Source: Geobacteraceae bacterium
Lineage (GTDB): Bacteria > Desulfobacterota > Desulfuromonadia > Geobacterales > Pseudopelobacteraceae
Assembly: GCA_013336525.1 (NCBI GenBank)
Contig: JAAXTM010000009.1
Span: forward strand, 60,778-124,777
Reading direction: 5' to 3'
Length of the DNA stretch: 64,000 bases
Under the pieces are notes generated by a model that saw only the letters and a program-made list of their open reading frames with translations, ran no database searches and was not told the DNA's origin. Made by a program: the position numbers and the translations under genes. How positions within the stretch are numbered: the stretch's first letter is position 1; each line of letters starts with the position of its first letter. Below are positions 18,291 through 27,055 of this stretch, one piece after another.

Positions 18291-19703
18291 ATGCTTAAAC
18301 AACTTAAAATGTACTACGTATTGGTAGGCCTTCCTTTTGCTCTTCTGCTGGTGGGGTCGGTTCTCTTCTTTGGAGCTATTAAATCCACAATTGTCCGCAA
18401 CCCGCACCCGCAGATCAACTACGCCATTTTTGTTATAATTCTGGTCGGCGGTACCCTCATTATACTGAGCGTCCATAGAATGATGCGCGAGGCCAAAGCG
18501 CTCATGGAATTTTCCGACGCCATACGTGCTAACACTGACCTGGCTACACTGCAGGATATGGCTATTAATTACGACGGTGATATTTCCTACGTATTGCGCA
18601 TGATAGCCGCATCTGGTGGCCGCACTATTTCCCATCAGGAACAGGCTGCGATAGAACATGAACTGGTAAAAGCCTCTACCCGCCTGACCCGCAGGAATGC
18701 CCTGCCGCAGTACCTGACCGGTTTGCTGGTCGGCATGGGTCTGCTCGGCACTTTCATCGGTCTACTGGCGACTCTAAATGATATTTCTGCTCTTATCGGC
18801 AGTTTTGCCGATCTTGACATGAGTACGGCAAACCCTATTGAAGTCTTTCGCAATATGATCGAACGGATGAAAGCCCCTATGTTGTCCATGGGTATAGCTT
18901 TCTCAGCCTCACTGTATGGCCTGCTTGGATCAATAGTTCTCGGCTTGATGATGGTCGGTATACGCCGTTTTCAAGGAGATATTCTCTCACTGCTTGGTTC
19001 CGAAGTAGCCCAGCATATTGAATTTGCTCTTGCCAACGACGGATTTACCTATAGTAAGGGTGCGCTCAAATTAGGCCTTGGACAGTTGCGTGGCGCCGCT
19101 GTTTCCGCACGGGATGTTGTTGCCCGTCCAACGCAGCCGCTTGCCATGAATATAACCACTGCGGCTTCCACGGGTGCGACAGCCGGATCCGCCCCTGATC
19201 AGTTTATTTCAAATGTCATTACTAACGGGTTGGCACCATCTGACGACCCGGCCGATACAAAAACAGCGTCGATCGGTCAGGCAGGACTTGCAGGCGAAAA
19301 AGCAGTGTCAGCGATACACACCGGTGATGAAGCACGAATATTGACCCGTATCGAAGAACGGCTGGCCGAATCGACTCGCTTGCAACAACGCACACTGAGT
19401 ACTGAAATTGACGATTTTCAAAAGCAGCGCGGCGACATGTTGCGTACCCTTACGGAGCAAACTGAGGCCAGCAATAACTTCCGTGGCGAGTTACAACGCC
19501 TGGGCAGGCAGCTTGGCACAATACTTGGCATCATGGAGAAGGGTAACGGTGAGGTGTTGACTCAAATGTCGGAACTGATCGTACGCATGGCGGGCGATTC
19601 CACGGAAACGCATAAACTTCTGATCCTCCAGATAGAAGAACAGCAGAGATTAAATGAGACGCTCAAGTCGTATATCGAAGCAGCAGGCGTAACAAAAATG
19701 TAG
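18291..19703 (+). CDS. MotA/ExbB-like ion-channel subunit with long cytoplasmic tail (SiiB-like)
   Basis: This 470-residue inner-membrane protein has four hydrophobic segments at about 8-30, 42-62, 140-162 and 197-223. The third and fourth carry the MotA/TolQ/ExbB signature: GLLVGMGLLGTFIGLLATL (Thr154 in the presumed ion path) and MLSMGIAFSASLYGLLGSIV. Residues about 345-470 form a coiled-coil-rich cytoplasmic tail (RIEERLAESTRLQQRTLST onward), longer than in MotA and reminiscent of ZorA-type proteins. With the MotB-like protein at 16244 it would form a proton- or sodium-driven stator. In SPI-4, SiiB plays this role beside a giant-adhesin exporter. It lies between the adaptor and the RTX gene in the operon. 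The link to secretion is inferred from context. Confidence 0.8.
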   Translation: MLKQLKMYYVLVGLPFALLLVGSVLFFGAIKSTIVRNPHPQINYAIFVIILVGGTLIILSVHRMMREAKALMEFSDAIRANTDLATLQDMAINYDGDISYVLRMIAASGGRTISHQEQAAIEHELVKASTRLTRRNALPQYLTGLLVGMGLLGTFIGLLATLNDISALIGSFADLDMSTANPIEVFRNMIERMKAPMLSMGIAFSASLYGLLGSIVLGLMMVGIRRFQGDILSLLGSEVAQHIEFALANDGFTYSKGALKLGLGQLRGAAVSARDVVARPTQPLAMNITTAASTGATAGSAPDQFISNVITNGLAPSDDPADTKTASIGQAGLAGEKAVSAIHTGDEARILTRIEERLAESTRLQQRTLSTEIDDFQKQRGDMLRTLTEQTEASNNFRGELQRLGRQLGTILGIMEKGNGEVLTQMSELIVRMAGDSTETHKLLILQIEEQQRLNETLKSYIEAAGVTKM

Positions 19704-19787
19704 ATTGCATAAAAAACTTCGGACACTCATACAGGTTAGGTTCAGTGTTTTTCAGCATGATGAGAGCAGGCGGAAGGAGATACACAG

Positions 19788-22700
19788 ATGGCAAACGAGA
19801 CCAATATCGAACGTGGCAAAACATTACTGAAAGCACTTTCTCAGGGGCAGGATGTTGAGCGTGCTGTTTTAGAGTCGGACGGGACCGTTACCATCTCCAA
19901 GAGTGAAGCAACCCTTCAATCGGTTGATGTTGCTGATGTTGATTTATTGCTAAGTTTTTCTGACGGCACCTTTGTCATAATCCCCAATGGTGCGCTTGAT
20001 GCGATCAGCGACACTCCGCATACCGTGATCTTTAATGATTCCAAAGACACCCTGAGCAGCCTGTTCAAAATGGTTGGCATCAGCAACCCTGCCAAAGCGG
20101 GCAGCTTGCGGGTCGTCAGTGAAAATATTGATGCCGCCCAGCCTCCAGCCGAAGAGTATGCAATCTCAAACGATGAGCCGCTCCCAGAAACTCCGATAGC
20201 ACCTGCTCCGATGGCCAAGTTAAGCTCATTTACGGGTAAGGGGCCAGGCCTTGGCGGCAGCGGGTCAGGCGAGGGCGAAGTTCCGGCGACGGTGTCACCT
20301 ATGGCAACGCCACAACCCCCGGTTTATCGTGTCGGACAGAAGTCACAGCAGACTATAGAGGACCTTCTGAACGCCACAGGTCTGGGCATGCCAAATATTG
20401 TCTCTGAGCTGTACACCTCATCCAATTTCAAGGTCACTCCGTCGGGACGTACGGATTTACCGCTGGGCGCATTTGACCCAAACGCCAGCACGAGTCAGCT
20501 GGCAGAGCGTGTCAGTCCTACAAAACAGGCAACAATTGAGGCGATCAACGGCACTGCCGGGAACGATACCATAGATTTTAACCCTGCCTTTAGTATCGGC
20601 GAGGAACAATGGAGTAAAACCCTTCATCTCACCATCAACAACTTTTCTGATCTTGCATCCATTCAGCTGGTGTTCAATGCTGCCAGGATCGCCCAAATCC
20701 CTGGTTTTGAACTCGTCGGTCTTGATGGAGCAATTATAACCAGAGATAGTCCCACCTCCAACTCCTGGCATGTTACCCCCACGGCAGGAATGCTGCTGAG
20801 CGGCGTAAATATTGCCATGATCTATAATGTAAATGATAGTGCCGCCCCTGTGGACTTTGGGGCTGATGTCATTATCAATGGTCATGCCGGGCCTTTTGAG
20901 TTTGAACTGACCAACAATCTAAACTTTACCTGGCGTGAAGCTGTAACTCCGGATGACTTTACCGTCACCAGTATTGCAGGCGACCCACTGATGGTCTTGC
21001 CTCGCGACGGGGTCGGGGTAGAGGTAAATGCTGGCGATGGTAACGATATAATTAACTCTGGTGCTGGGCCTGATCTCATCCATGGCGGAAATGGCGATGA
21101 CATCATTAATGCCGGGACTGGAAATGATGTTTTGGATGGCGGACCAGGCGGGGACAGCCTCAATGGTGGGGTTGGAAAAGACACTGTCACGTACGAAAAC
21201 TCTGTGGCTGGAATAGGGGTAACCGCTCGGCTTGATACAAACGGTGCAGGCAATGCCGGCGAAGCTTCTGGTGACACCTATGGCAGCATCGAAAACCTCA
21301 CCGGTTCAAACTACAACGACATACTGATTGGTGATAACGGTAGTAATGTCCTGAATGGCGGCACCGGTGACGATGTTCTGGAAGGGATGGGGAGCGCCGA
21401 TTCTCTTATCGGAGGGACTGGCAGCAATACTGCAAGCTACGAGCATGCAACAGTTGGCGTAAAAGCCTCACTTGTAACCTCTGGTTCAAATGCCGGTCTG
21501 GATGCAGTTGGCGATACGTATGCACAAATCCAGAATTTAACCGGCTCCACACACGATGATACCCTGATTGGCGATGGCGGTGTCAATACCCTGAATGGCG
21601 GCGTGGGCAACGATATCCTGGAAGGATTGGGTGGCGCTGATATCCTGATCGGCGGTTCTGGCAGTAACACTGCCAGCTACGATCTTGCTACCGTTGGTGT
21701 CACTGCTTCACTTGACACCCCTGGCATTAATACCGGTGATGCTGCGGATGACAGCTATAGTCAAATCCAGAATTTGACCGGGTCTGCCTTCAACGATACC
21801 TTGGTCGGTGACGGGGATGCCAACGTTTTGAATGGCGGTGCTGGTGACGATATCCTGGAAGGGATGGATGGAGCCGACTTACTCAATGGTGGCATTAGTG
21901 GCACAGATACAGCCAGTTATGCCCGGGCCAGCACCTTTACCGCAGCATCTCTCACCACCGGTCTGGCTGGTTTCAATAGTGCTGGCGATGCTCAGGGAGA
22001 TTCCTACGCAAATATTACAAACCTCATCGGTTCAAACTACAACGATATCTTGATTGGTAAAGTAAGTGCCAACGTTCTCAATGGCGGCAGCGGCGATGAC
22101 ATTCTGGAAGGTTTGGGTGGTGCCGACAGTCTGATCGGTGGTACCGGCAGCAATACTGCCAGCTATGAACATGGAGCAACCGGTGTAACAGCATCTCTCG
22201 ACAATCCAGGCATTAATACCTTTGATGCTGCCGGTGATACGTATAGTCAAATCCAGAACTTAACCGGCTCTGCCTACAACGACACCCTGATTGGTGATAA
22301 CGGGATTAACATTCTTAACGGCGGTGCTGGTGACGATATACTTGAAGGTATGGGCGGCAACGACGTGCTCAATGGCGGAGTCAGCGGTGTTGATACCGCC
22401 AGCTACGACCGCTCCAGCGTTTCTGTCTCAGCGTCACTTACATCCATTACCGGTTTTATTAGCGCAGGCGATGCACAGGGAGATACCTATACAAATATTA
22501 CAAACCTCACAGGTTCAAACTATAACGACACCCTGATTGGTAACGGTAGTACCAATGTTCTGAATGGTGGAGGTGGAGACGATATTCTGGAAGGTCTTAC
22601 AGGTGCTGATACACTGATTGGCGGCACAGGCAACAACACGGCCAGTTATGAACATGCCGCTGCAGTTGCTGGCTTGACTGGATTAACGATCTCGCTCACC

Positions 22701-25700
22701 AATCCAAGCGCAAACACTGGTGATGCTGCAGGCGACACCTATGCGCAAATACAGAATTTGACCGGTTCTGCTTTCAATGACACCATGGCTGGTGACGGCA
22801 GCAGTAACATTCTGAATGGCGGAACTGGCGATGATTTGCTGGAAGGCATGGGTAACGCCGATATTCTTCACGGTGGCGACGGCATTGATACTGCCAGTTA
22901 CGCCCATGCCAGCACCTATGTCGTGGCATCGCTTACCTCAGGACTGGCTGGTTTCAGCAGTGCCGGTGATGCGGCGGGTGATACCTACAGTCTTGTTGAA
23001 AATCTGATCGGTACTGATTACAACGACACACTGATCGGTAACAGCGTTGCTAACTCAATCTATGGCGGCGCTGGCGACGACATTCTCGAAGGCATAGGTG
23101 GAAGTGACACTTATGATGGCGGGACCGGGAGCAACACTGTCAGCTATGCTCACGCTTCTGATGTTGGCCTAGGAGTTGGTGTAACAGCCTCACTGCTCAC
23201 ACCATTGGATCCGACGGGAAATTCCGGTGCAGCGTCTGGTGATCTTTACACCAATATTCAAAATCTGACCGGGTCTGATTTCAATGACACGCTGACCGGT
23301 GATGCCAATAACAACATTCTGATCGGCGGCGGTGGTGACGACACGCTGACCGGTGGAGCGGGTACGGATACCATTTACGGAGGGCTTGGTGACGATAGCA
23401 TCATTGACGATGGCATCGGAGTTGCCAAGCTTTACGGTGAGGCAGGAGACGATACGTTCCATATTACCAGTGCGGACGCGAGTGTGGATATCATCGACGG
23501 TGGTGACAAAACAGCCTTGCGCTTGGGCGGTATATGGAGCGGTTCTGGTGATACGATTTCCTGGGAACAAGCAAGCACTAATCGCATAGATGTAGATATG
23601 ATAAATCATCTGATTTATGTCAGGGCACCAGTGACTGGAAACTACATAAATTTTTCAAATGTTGAAAATTTCACGGTCACCGGCACCAATTCGATCTACA
23701 TCACCCTTGACAACTACTCAAATACGATTAATGCCACCAGTAATGGTACGGCAAATATCGACTATGTATTTTACCAAAACTCATTGGGAAGCCTTGATCT
23801 GCATCTGGCCTGGGACGGAGTAAATCCTAACGTCACAGGTGGCAGCAGTGTGTTGGACAACTATAACGCGGCGACACATACCTGGACAGGCATCGGAGAT
23901 ACTCTCAAGGGGATCGAATATGTGTACAACGCCAGCAACTATGCCGACAATATTTATGGCAGTGATGGCGTAAACAACTGGCTAGCAGGCAGTCTGGGCT
24001 CCGACTATATCAATGGAGGTACCGGAACAGATACGGTATACCTTGACCCAGGCAGGAGCCAGACCGTAGTTGCTTCTCTCCTGGCCGCTACCCAGAATAC
24101 GCAAATGGGCATCGTCATGTCCGACACAGCGCAGGGCGATGTCTATGTCAATATTGAAAATATCTACTCCAGCGGTGGTGCCGACCAACTGTATGGTAAT
24201 GCAGGGGCCAACGTACTCAGTTCCAACGGTACGATGGAAGGTTTTGTCGGTACGGACAATTTGGTCAGCCTGAATGGTGCTAACGCTACAGCCAGTTATG
24301 CCAATGCCGGTGATGCCTATCTGGCAGCGCAAGGTATCACGACGGCGGCTTCGCTGGGTGTGACCGTCAATCTTACTGGTGCGGGCTTTGCCAGCTATTT
24401 TTCTGGGGTCTCGGCAACTTCTGGCTTGGGCATTGCGGTTGCCAATACCGGGGATGCCCTTGGGGATACCTATACCAACAACATGTATGGCCTGAAAGGT
24501 TCCGCATTTAACGACATTTTAATTGCCAATTCACTCAACAATACGATCATCGGTGGTGATGGCAATGACCTGATGGAGGGTTTAGGCGGGGCAGACAGCT
24601 TCAATGGCGGTCTGGGTATCGATACGGTCAGTTATGCTCATGCCACGTCCGGTGTCATTATGGATTTGGGCACATCAGGTCTTTACATTGCGGTAAACTC
24701 CGCCGGTGTTGTGAGCGATGCGGCAACGGTGGCGGCTGGGGTGGTGACAGCAGTGGATACCTATGCCGGTGTTGAAAATGTGATTGGGTCTATTTTTAAT
24801 GACACCTTGGCTGGTAACTCTTTGGATAACGTCCTTAACGGAGGAGCTGGCAATGGCAATGACATCCTGGATGGTGGTGCCAATACTGCTGGTGGATTTG
24901 ACACCGCAAGTTATGCCTATGCCACCGGAGCAGTAACAGTTAGTCTGGCGCTATCTGGGTCACAGAACACTATCAATGCCGGGTCCGATACGCTGATCAA
25001 CATAGAAGGTCTGCTTGGTTCCGACAACAACGATACTCTGATCGGCAATGCAAACAATAACTGGATTGATGGTGGTGACGGCGCTGACACCCTTGATGGC
25101 GGAACCGGGGTAGATACACTCTCCTACGCCTCCGCTACGACCGGGATTACCATAACACTGAATGATTTAAATGCCACACACACTCTTTCCGCTTCGAACA
25201 CCCAAGGCGATTCGTTGACTGACTTCGAAAACCTGATCGGTTCTGACTACAATGATACACTGCACGGTGATTCTCTGAGCAATGTAATCGAAGGGGGGCT
25301 GGGCAACGACATTCTGGATGGCGGTGCTAATATCTCCGGTATTGGCGACACGGTCAGCTATGCTCATGCCATTGCCGGTGTTACGGTCAGTCTGGCGACG
25401 GGGGTGTCGCAGAATACGTTTGCTGCGGGAGGGGATACCCTCAGTAACTTTGAAAACCTGACCGGATCAGATTATGGAGATACCCTGACCGGCGACAACT
25501 TGTCCAACATCATTGCTGGCGGAGAGGGCAACGACCTGCTGTATGCTAACGCCTCTGGTGCTACGTTGATCGCTGGCGTCGGCGATCAGCTGTTGGGTGG
25601 CAACGGTACGGATACGGTTAGTTTCAAGTACTCCGGCGCGGTCACTGTAACCATCAACGGTACAGCCGTTCACGACGGGGTTACCGATACCATGACCGGT

Positions 25701-27020
25701 ATCGAGAATCTGGTCGGTTCCACCAACGCAGACTTCATTTACGGCGATGGCAACGATAACGTCATTGATGGCGGCGGGGGTAACGATTATATTGACGGGG
25801 GTGCCGGTAACGATACCGTTACTTTTACCAGTGCGAGTGGGGCGGTGACGGTCGATTTGAACAATCATTCAGCTATCGGCTATGGCACCAACCAGTTATA
25901 CAATATGGAGCATATCATCGGTTCAGGTTATGACGATACCCTGACAGGAAACAGCTCAAATAACATTATTGAAGGGGGAGCCGGTAACGATTGGATGGAC
26001 GGCGGGACCGCTACTGATACAGCATCCTACAGTACAGCTGGTAGTGGTGTCACCGTCAGTCTGGCTATTCACACGGCACAGAACACAGTTGGTGCTGGCA
26101 CCGACACGCTTTATTACAACGCACTCAGCAGTCACTCCTTTGAAAACCTGACCGGTTCGGCGTATAACGACGCCCTTACAGGAGATACCGCAGCCAACAC
26201 CCTTGATGGCGGAGCCGGAGATGACCTGCTAAACGGTGGGTTTGGCGCTGATATTTTAATAGGCGGCACTGGCAGTGATACGGTCTCTTACGCTGGTTCC
26301 ACTGCGGTAACGGTGAATCTAACTTCATCCGCCTATCGAGGGGTGAACCAAGGCCTAGTGTATAGCGGCTTTGGCGGGGCGGGGGATGCTACGGGGGATA
26401 CCTACAGCGGCATTGAAAATGTCACCGGTTCTGATAGCAATGATGCATTGATGGGAACCACAGGCAATAACATTATGACGGGTGGGCTGGGCAATGACCT
26501 TATCTATGGAGAGTCCGGCAACGACGTTATCTATGCCAATCAGGGCCGTGACACTGTCTATGGTGAAGCAAACAACGATACATTCTACGTCTCGTCATTG
26601 AGCGGCAATCTACCTACCATTATTGACGGCGGTGCTCGCGACGCGGGTAACATCCAGAATCACGGCGGCAACGTCATGGTGTTACAGGATCTTGTCAATA
26701 ACGGGAGTTATAACATGACTGACCTGGCCAGCCTTAATAGCCGACTGGTAAGCATCGATACACTGAATATTCGGGATGGTGCTTCAACTGCCATTACTCT
26801 TTCCAGCCAGGATATTCAAAATATGGTTGACAATACTAACGCGTCTCAACTGTTTGTAGAGGCGAACTCCGGTGACACGCTCTTTATCTCACTTGCGGTC
26901 GGTCAAACACAGGGTATCAGTTCTATAACCAGTGCCGCAAACGGGTCAGTCTATACGGATTATACGATATTCAACTCATCGAATGTTCAGGTGGCGCAGG
27001 TCCACTGGCATACGGCTTGA
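19788..27020 (+). CDS. giant RTX repeat protein, predicted type I secreted adhesin
   Basis: This 2410-residue acidic protein has no N-terminal signal peptide, as expected for a type I substrate. Residues 1-120 form a compact start with DLLLSFSDGTFVIIPNGAL, resembling the N-terminal modules of BapA/SiiE-like adhesins. A Gly/Pro-rich linker (about 160-220) and a beta-rich region (about 250-410) follow. From about 414 on, calcium-binding RTX nonapeptides dominate (GGNGDDIIN, GTGNDVLDGG). They are packaged in about 20 modules starting with a variant of NLTGS.YNDTLIG. The first nine are very similar; the middle (about 1200-1520) is more divergent. The last 150 residues lack RTX repeats and end in a hydrophobic/polar stretch typical of C-terminal secretion signals. 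AAGGAGA lies seven bases before ATG. Adhesion is an inference from size and context; an S-layer or enzymatic role is possible. Confidence 0.93.
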   Translation: MANETNIERGKTLLKALSQGQDVERAVLESDGTVTISKSEATLQSVDVADVDLLLSFSDGTFVIIPNGALDAISDTPHTVIFNDSKDTLSSLFKMVGISNPAKAGSLRVVSENIDAAQPPAEEYAISNDEPLPETPIAPAPMAKLSSFTGKGPGLGGSGSGEGEVPATVSPMATPQPPVYRVGQKSQQTIEDLLNATGLGMPNIVSELYTSSNFKVTPSGRTDLPLGAFDPNASTSQLAERVSPTKQATIEAINGTAGNDTIDFNPAFSIGEEQWSKTLHLTINNFSDLASIQLVFNAARIAQIPGFELVGLDGAIITRDSPTSNSWHVTPTAGMLLSGVNIAMIYNVNDSAAPVDFGADVIINGHAGPFEFELTNNLNFTWREAVTPDDFTVTSIAGDPLMVLPRDGVGVEVNAGDGNDIINSGAGPDLIHGGNGDDIINAGTGNDVLDGGPGGDSLNGGVGKDTVTYENSVAGIGVTARLDTNGAGNAGEASGDTYGSIENLTGSNYNDILIGDNGSNVLNGGTGDDVLEGMGSADSLIGGTGSNTASYEHATVGVKASLVTSGSNAGLDAVGDTYAQIQNLTGSTHDDTLIGDGGVNTLNGGVGNDILEGLGGADILIGGSGSNTASYDLATVGVTASLDTPGINTGDAADDSYSQIQNLTGSAFNDTLVGDGDANVLNGGAGDDILEGMDGADLLNGGISGTDTASYARASTFTAASLTTGLAGFNSAGDAQGDSYANITNLIGSNYNDILIGKVSANVLNGGSGDDILEGLGGADSLIGGTGSNTASYEHGATGVTASLDNPGINTFDAAGDTYSQIQNLTGSAYNDTLIGDNGINILNGGAGDDILEGMGGNDVLNGGVSGVDTASYDRSSVSVSASLTSITGFISAGDAQGDTYTNITNLTGSNYNDTLIGNGSTNVLNGGGGDDILEGLTGADTLIGGTGNNTASYEHAAAVAGLTGLTISLTNPSANTGDAAGDTYAQIQNLTGSAFNDTMAGDGSSNILNGGTGDDLLEGMGNADILHGGDGIDTASYAHASTYVVASLTSGLAGFSSAGDAAGDTYSLVENLIGTDYNDTLIGNSVANSIYGGAGDDILEGIGGSDTYDGGTGSNTVSYAHASDVGLGVGVTASLLTPLDPTGNSGAASGDLYTNIQNLTGSDFNDTLTGDANNNILIGGGGDDTLTGGAGTDTIYGGLGDDSIIDDGIGVAKLYGEAGDDTFHITSADASVDIIDGGDKTALRLGGIWSGSGDTISWEQASTNRIDVDMINHLIYVRAPVTGNYINFSNVENFTVTGTNSIYITLDNYSNTINATSNGTANIDYVFYQNSLGSLDLHLAWDGVNPNVTGGSSVLDNYNAATHTWTGIGDTLKGIEYVYNASNYADNIYGSDGVNNWLAGSLGSDYINGGTGTDTVYLDPGRSQTVVASLLAATQNTQMGIVMSDTAQGDVYVNIENIYSSGGADQLYGNAGANVLSSNGTMEGFVGTDNLVSLNGANATASYANAGDAYLAAQGITTAASLGVTVNLTGAGFASYFSGVSATSGLGIAVANTGDALGDTYTNNMYGLKGSAFNDILIANSLNNTIIGGDGNDLMEGLGGADSFNGGLGIDTVSYAHATSGVIMDLGTSGLYIAVNSAGVVSDAATVAAGVVTAVDTYAGVENVIGSIFNDTLAGNSLDNVLNGGAGNGNDILDGGANTAGGFDTASYAYATGAVTVSLALSGSQNTINAGSDTLINIEGLLGSDNNDTLIGNANNNWIDGGDGADTLDGGTGVDTLSYASATTGITITLNDLNATHTLSASNTQGDSLTDFENLIGSDYNDTLHGDSLSNVIEGGLGNDILDGGANISGIGDTVSYAHAIAGVTVSLATGVSQNTFAAGGDTLSNFENLTGSDYGDTLTGDNLSNIIAGGEGNDLLYANASGATLIAGVGDQLLGGNGTDTVSFKYSGAVTVTINGTAVHDGVTDTMTGIENLVGSTNADFIYGDGNDNVIDGGGGNDYIDGGAGNDTVTFTSASGAVTVDLNNHSAIGYGTNQLYNMEHIIGSGYDDTLTGNSSNNIIEGGAGNDWMDGGTATDTASYSTAGSGVTVSLAIHTAQNTVGAGTDTLYYNALSSHSFENLTGSAYNDALTGDTAANTLDGGAGDDLLNGGFGADILIGGTGSDTVSYAGSTAVTVNLTSSAYRGVNQGLVYSGFGGAGDATGDTYSGIENVTGSDSNDALMGTTGNNIMTGGLGNDLIYGESGNDVIYANQGRDTVYGEANNDTFYVSSLSGNLPTIIDGGARDAGNIQNHGGNVMVLQDLVNNGSYNMTDLASLNSRLVSIDTLNIRDGASTAITLSSQDIQNMVDNTNASQLFVEANSGDTLFISLAVGQTQGISSITSAANGSVYTDYTIFNSSNVQVAQVHWHTA
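21303..23340 (+). repeat. nine tandem RTX-module repeats inside the giant protein gene
   Basis: Repeat units begin at the conserved Gly codon of NLTGS at 21303, 21543, 21780, 22029, 22266, 22512, 22764, 23010 and 23271. The spacing is 79 to 87 codons and always in frame. The units share runs such as AACGA(C/T)A.CCTGATTGGTGA and GGCGG.G.TGG.GACGATAT.CTGGAAGG. Similarity at DNA level indicates recent duplication or gene conversion. Confidence 0.88.
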
Positions 27021-27055
27021 TACATATATTTTATATTTTATGAAAGACCTACTTG

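Noticed and set aside
20457..20885. 142-codon frame opposite the RTX gene
   Set aside because: Antisense shadow in a gene with strongly biased codons; many similar - strand frames occur along the RTX gene.
21303..23340. CRISPR-like array impression from regular repeats
   Set aside because: The repeats are in-frame coding modules of about 240 bases with no unique spacers of CRISPR size.
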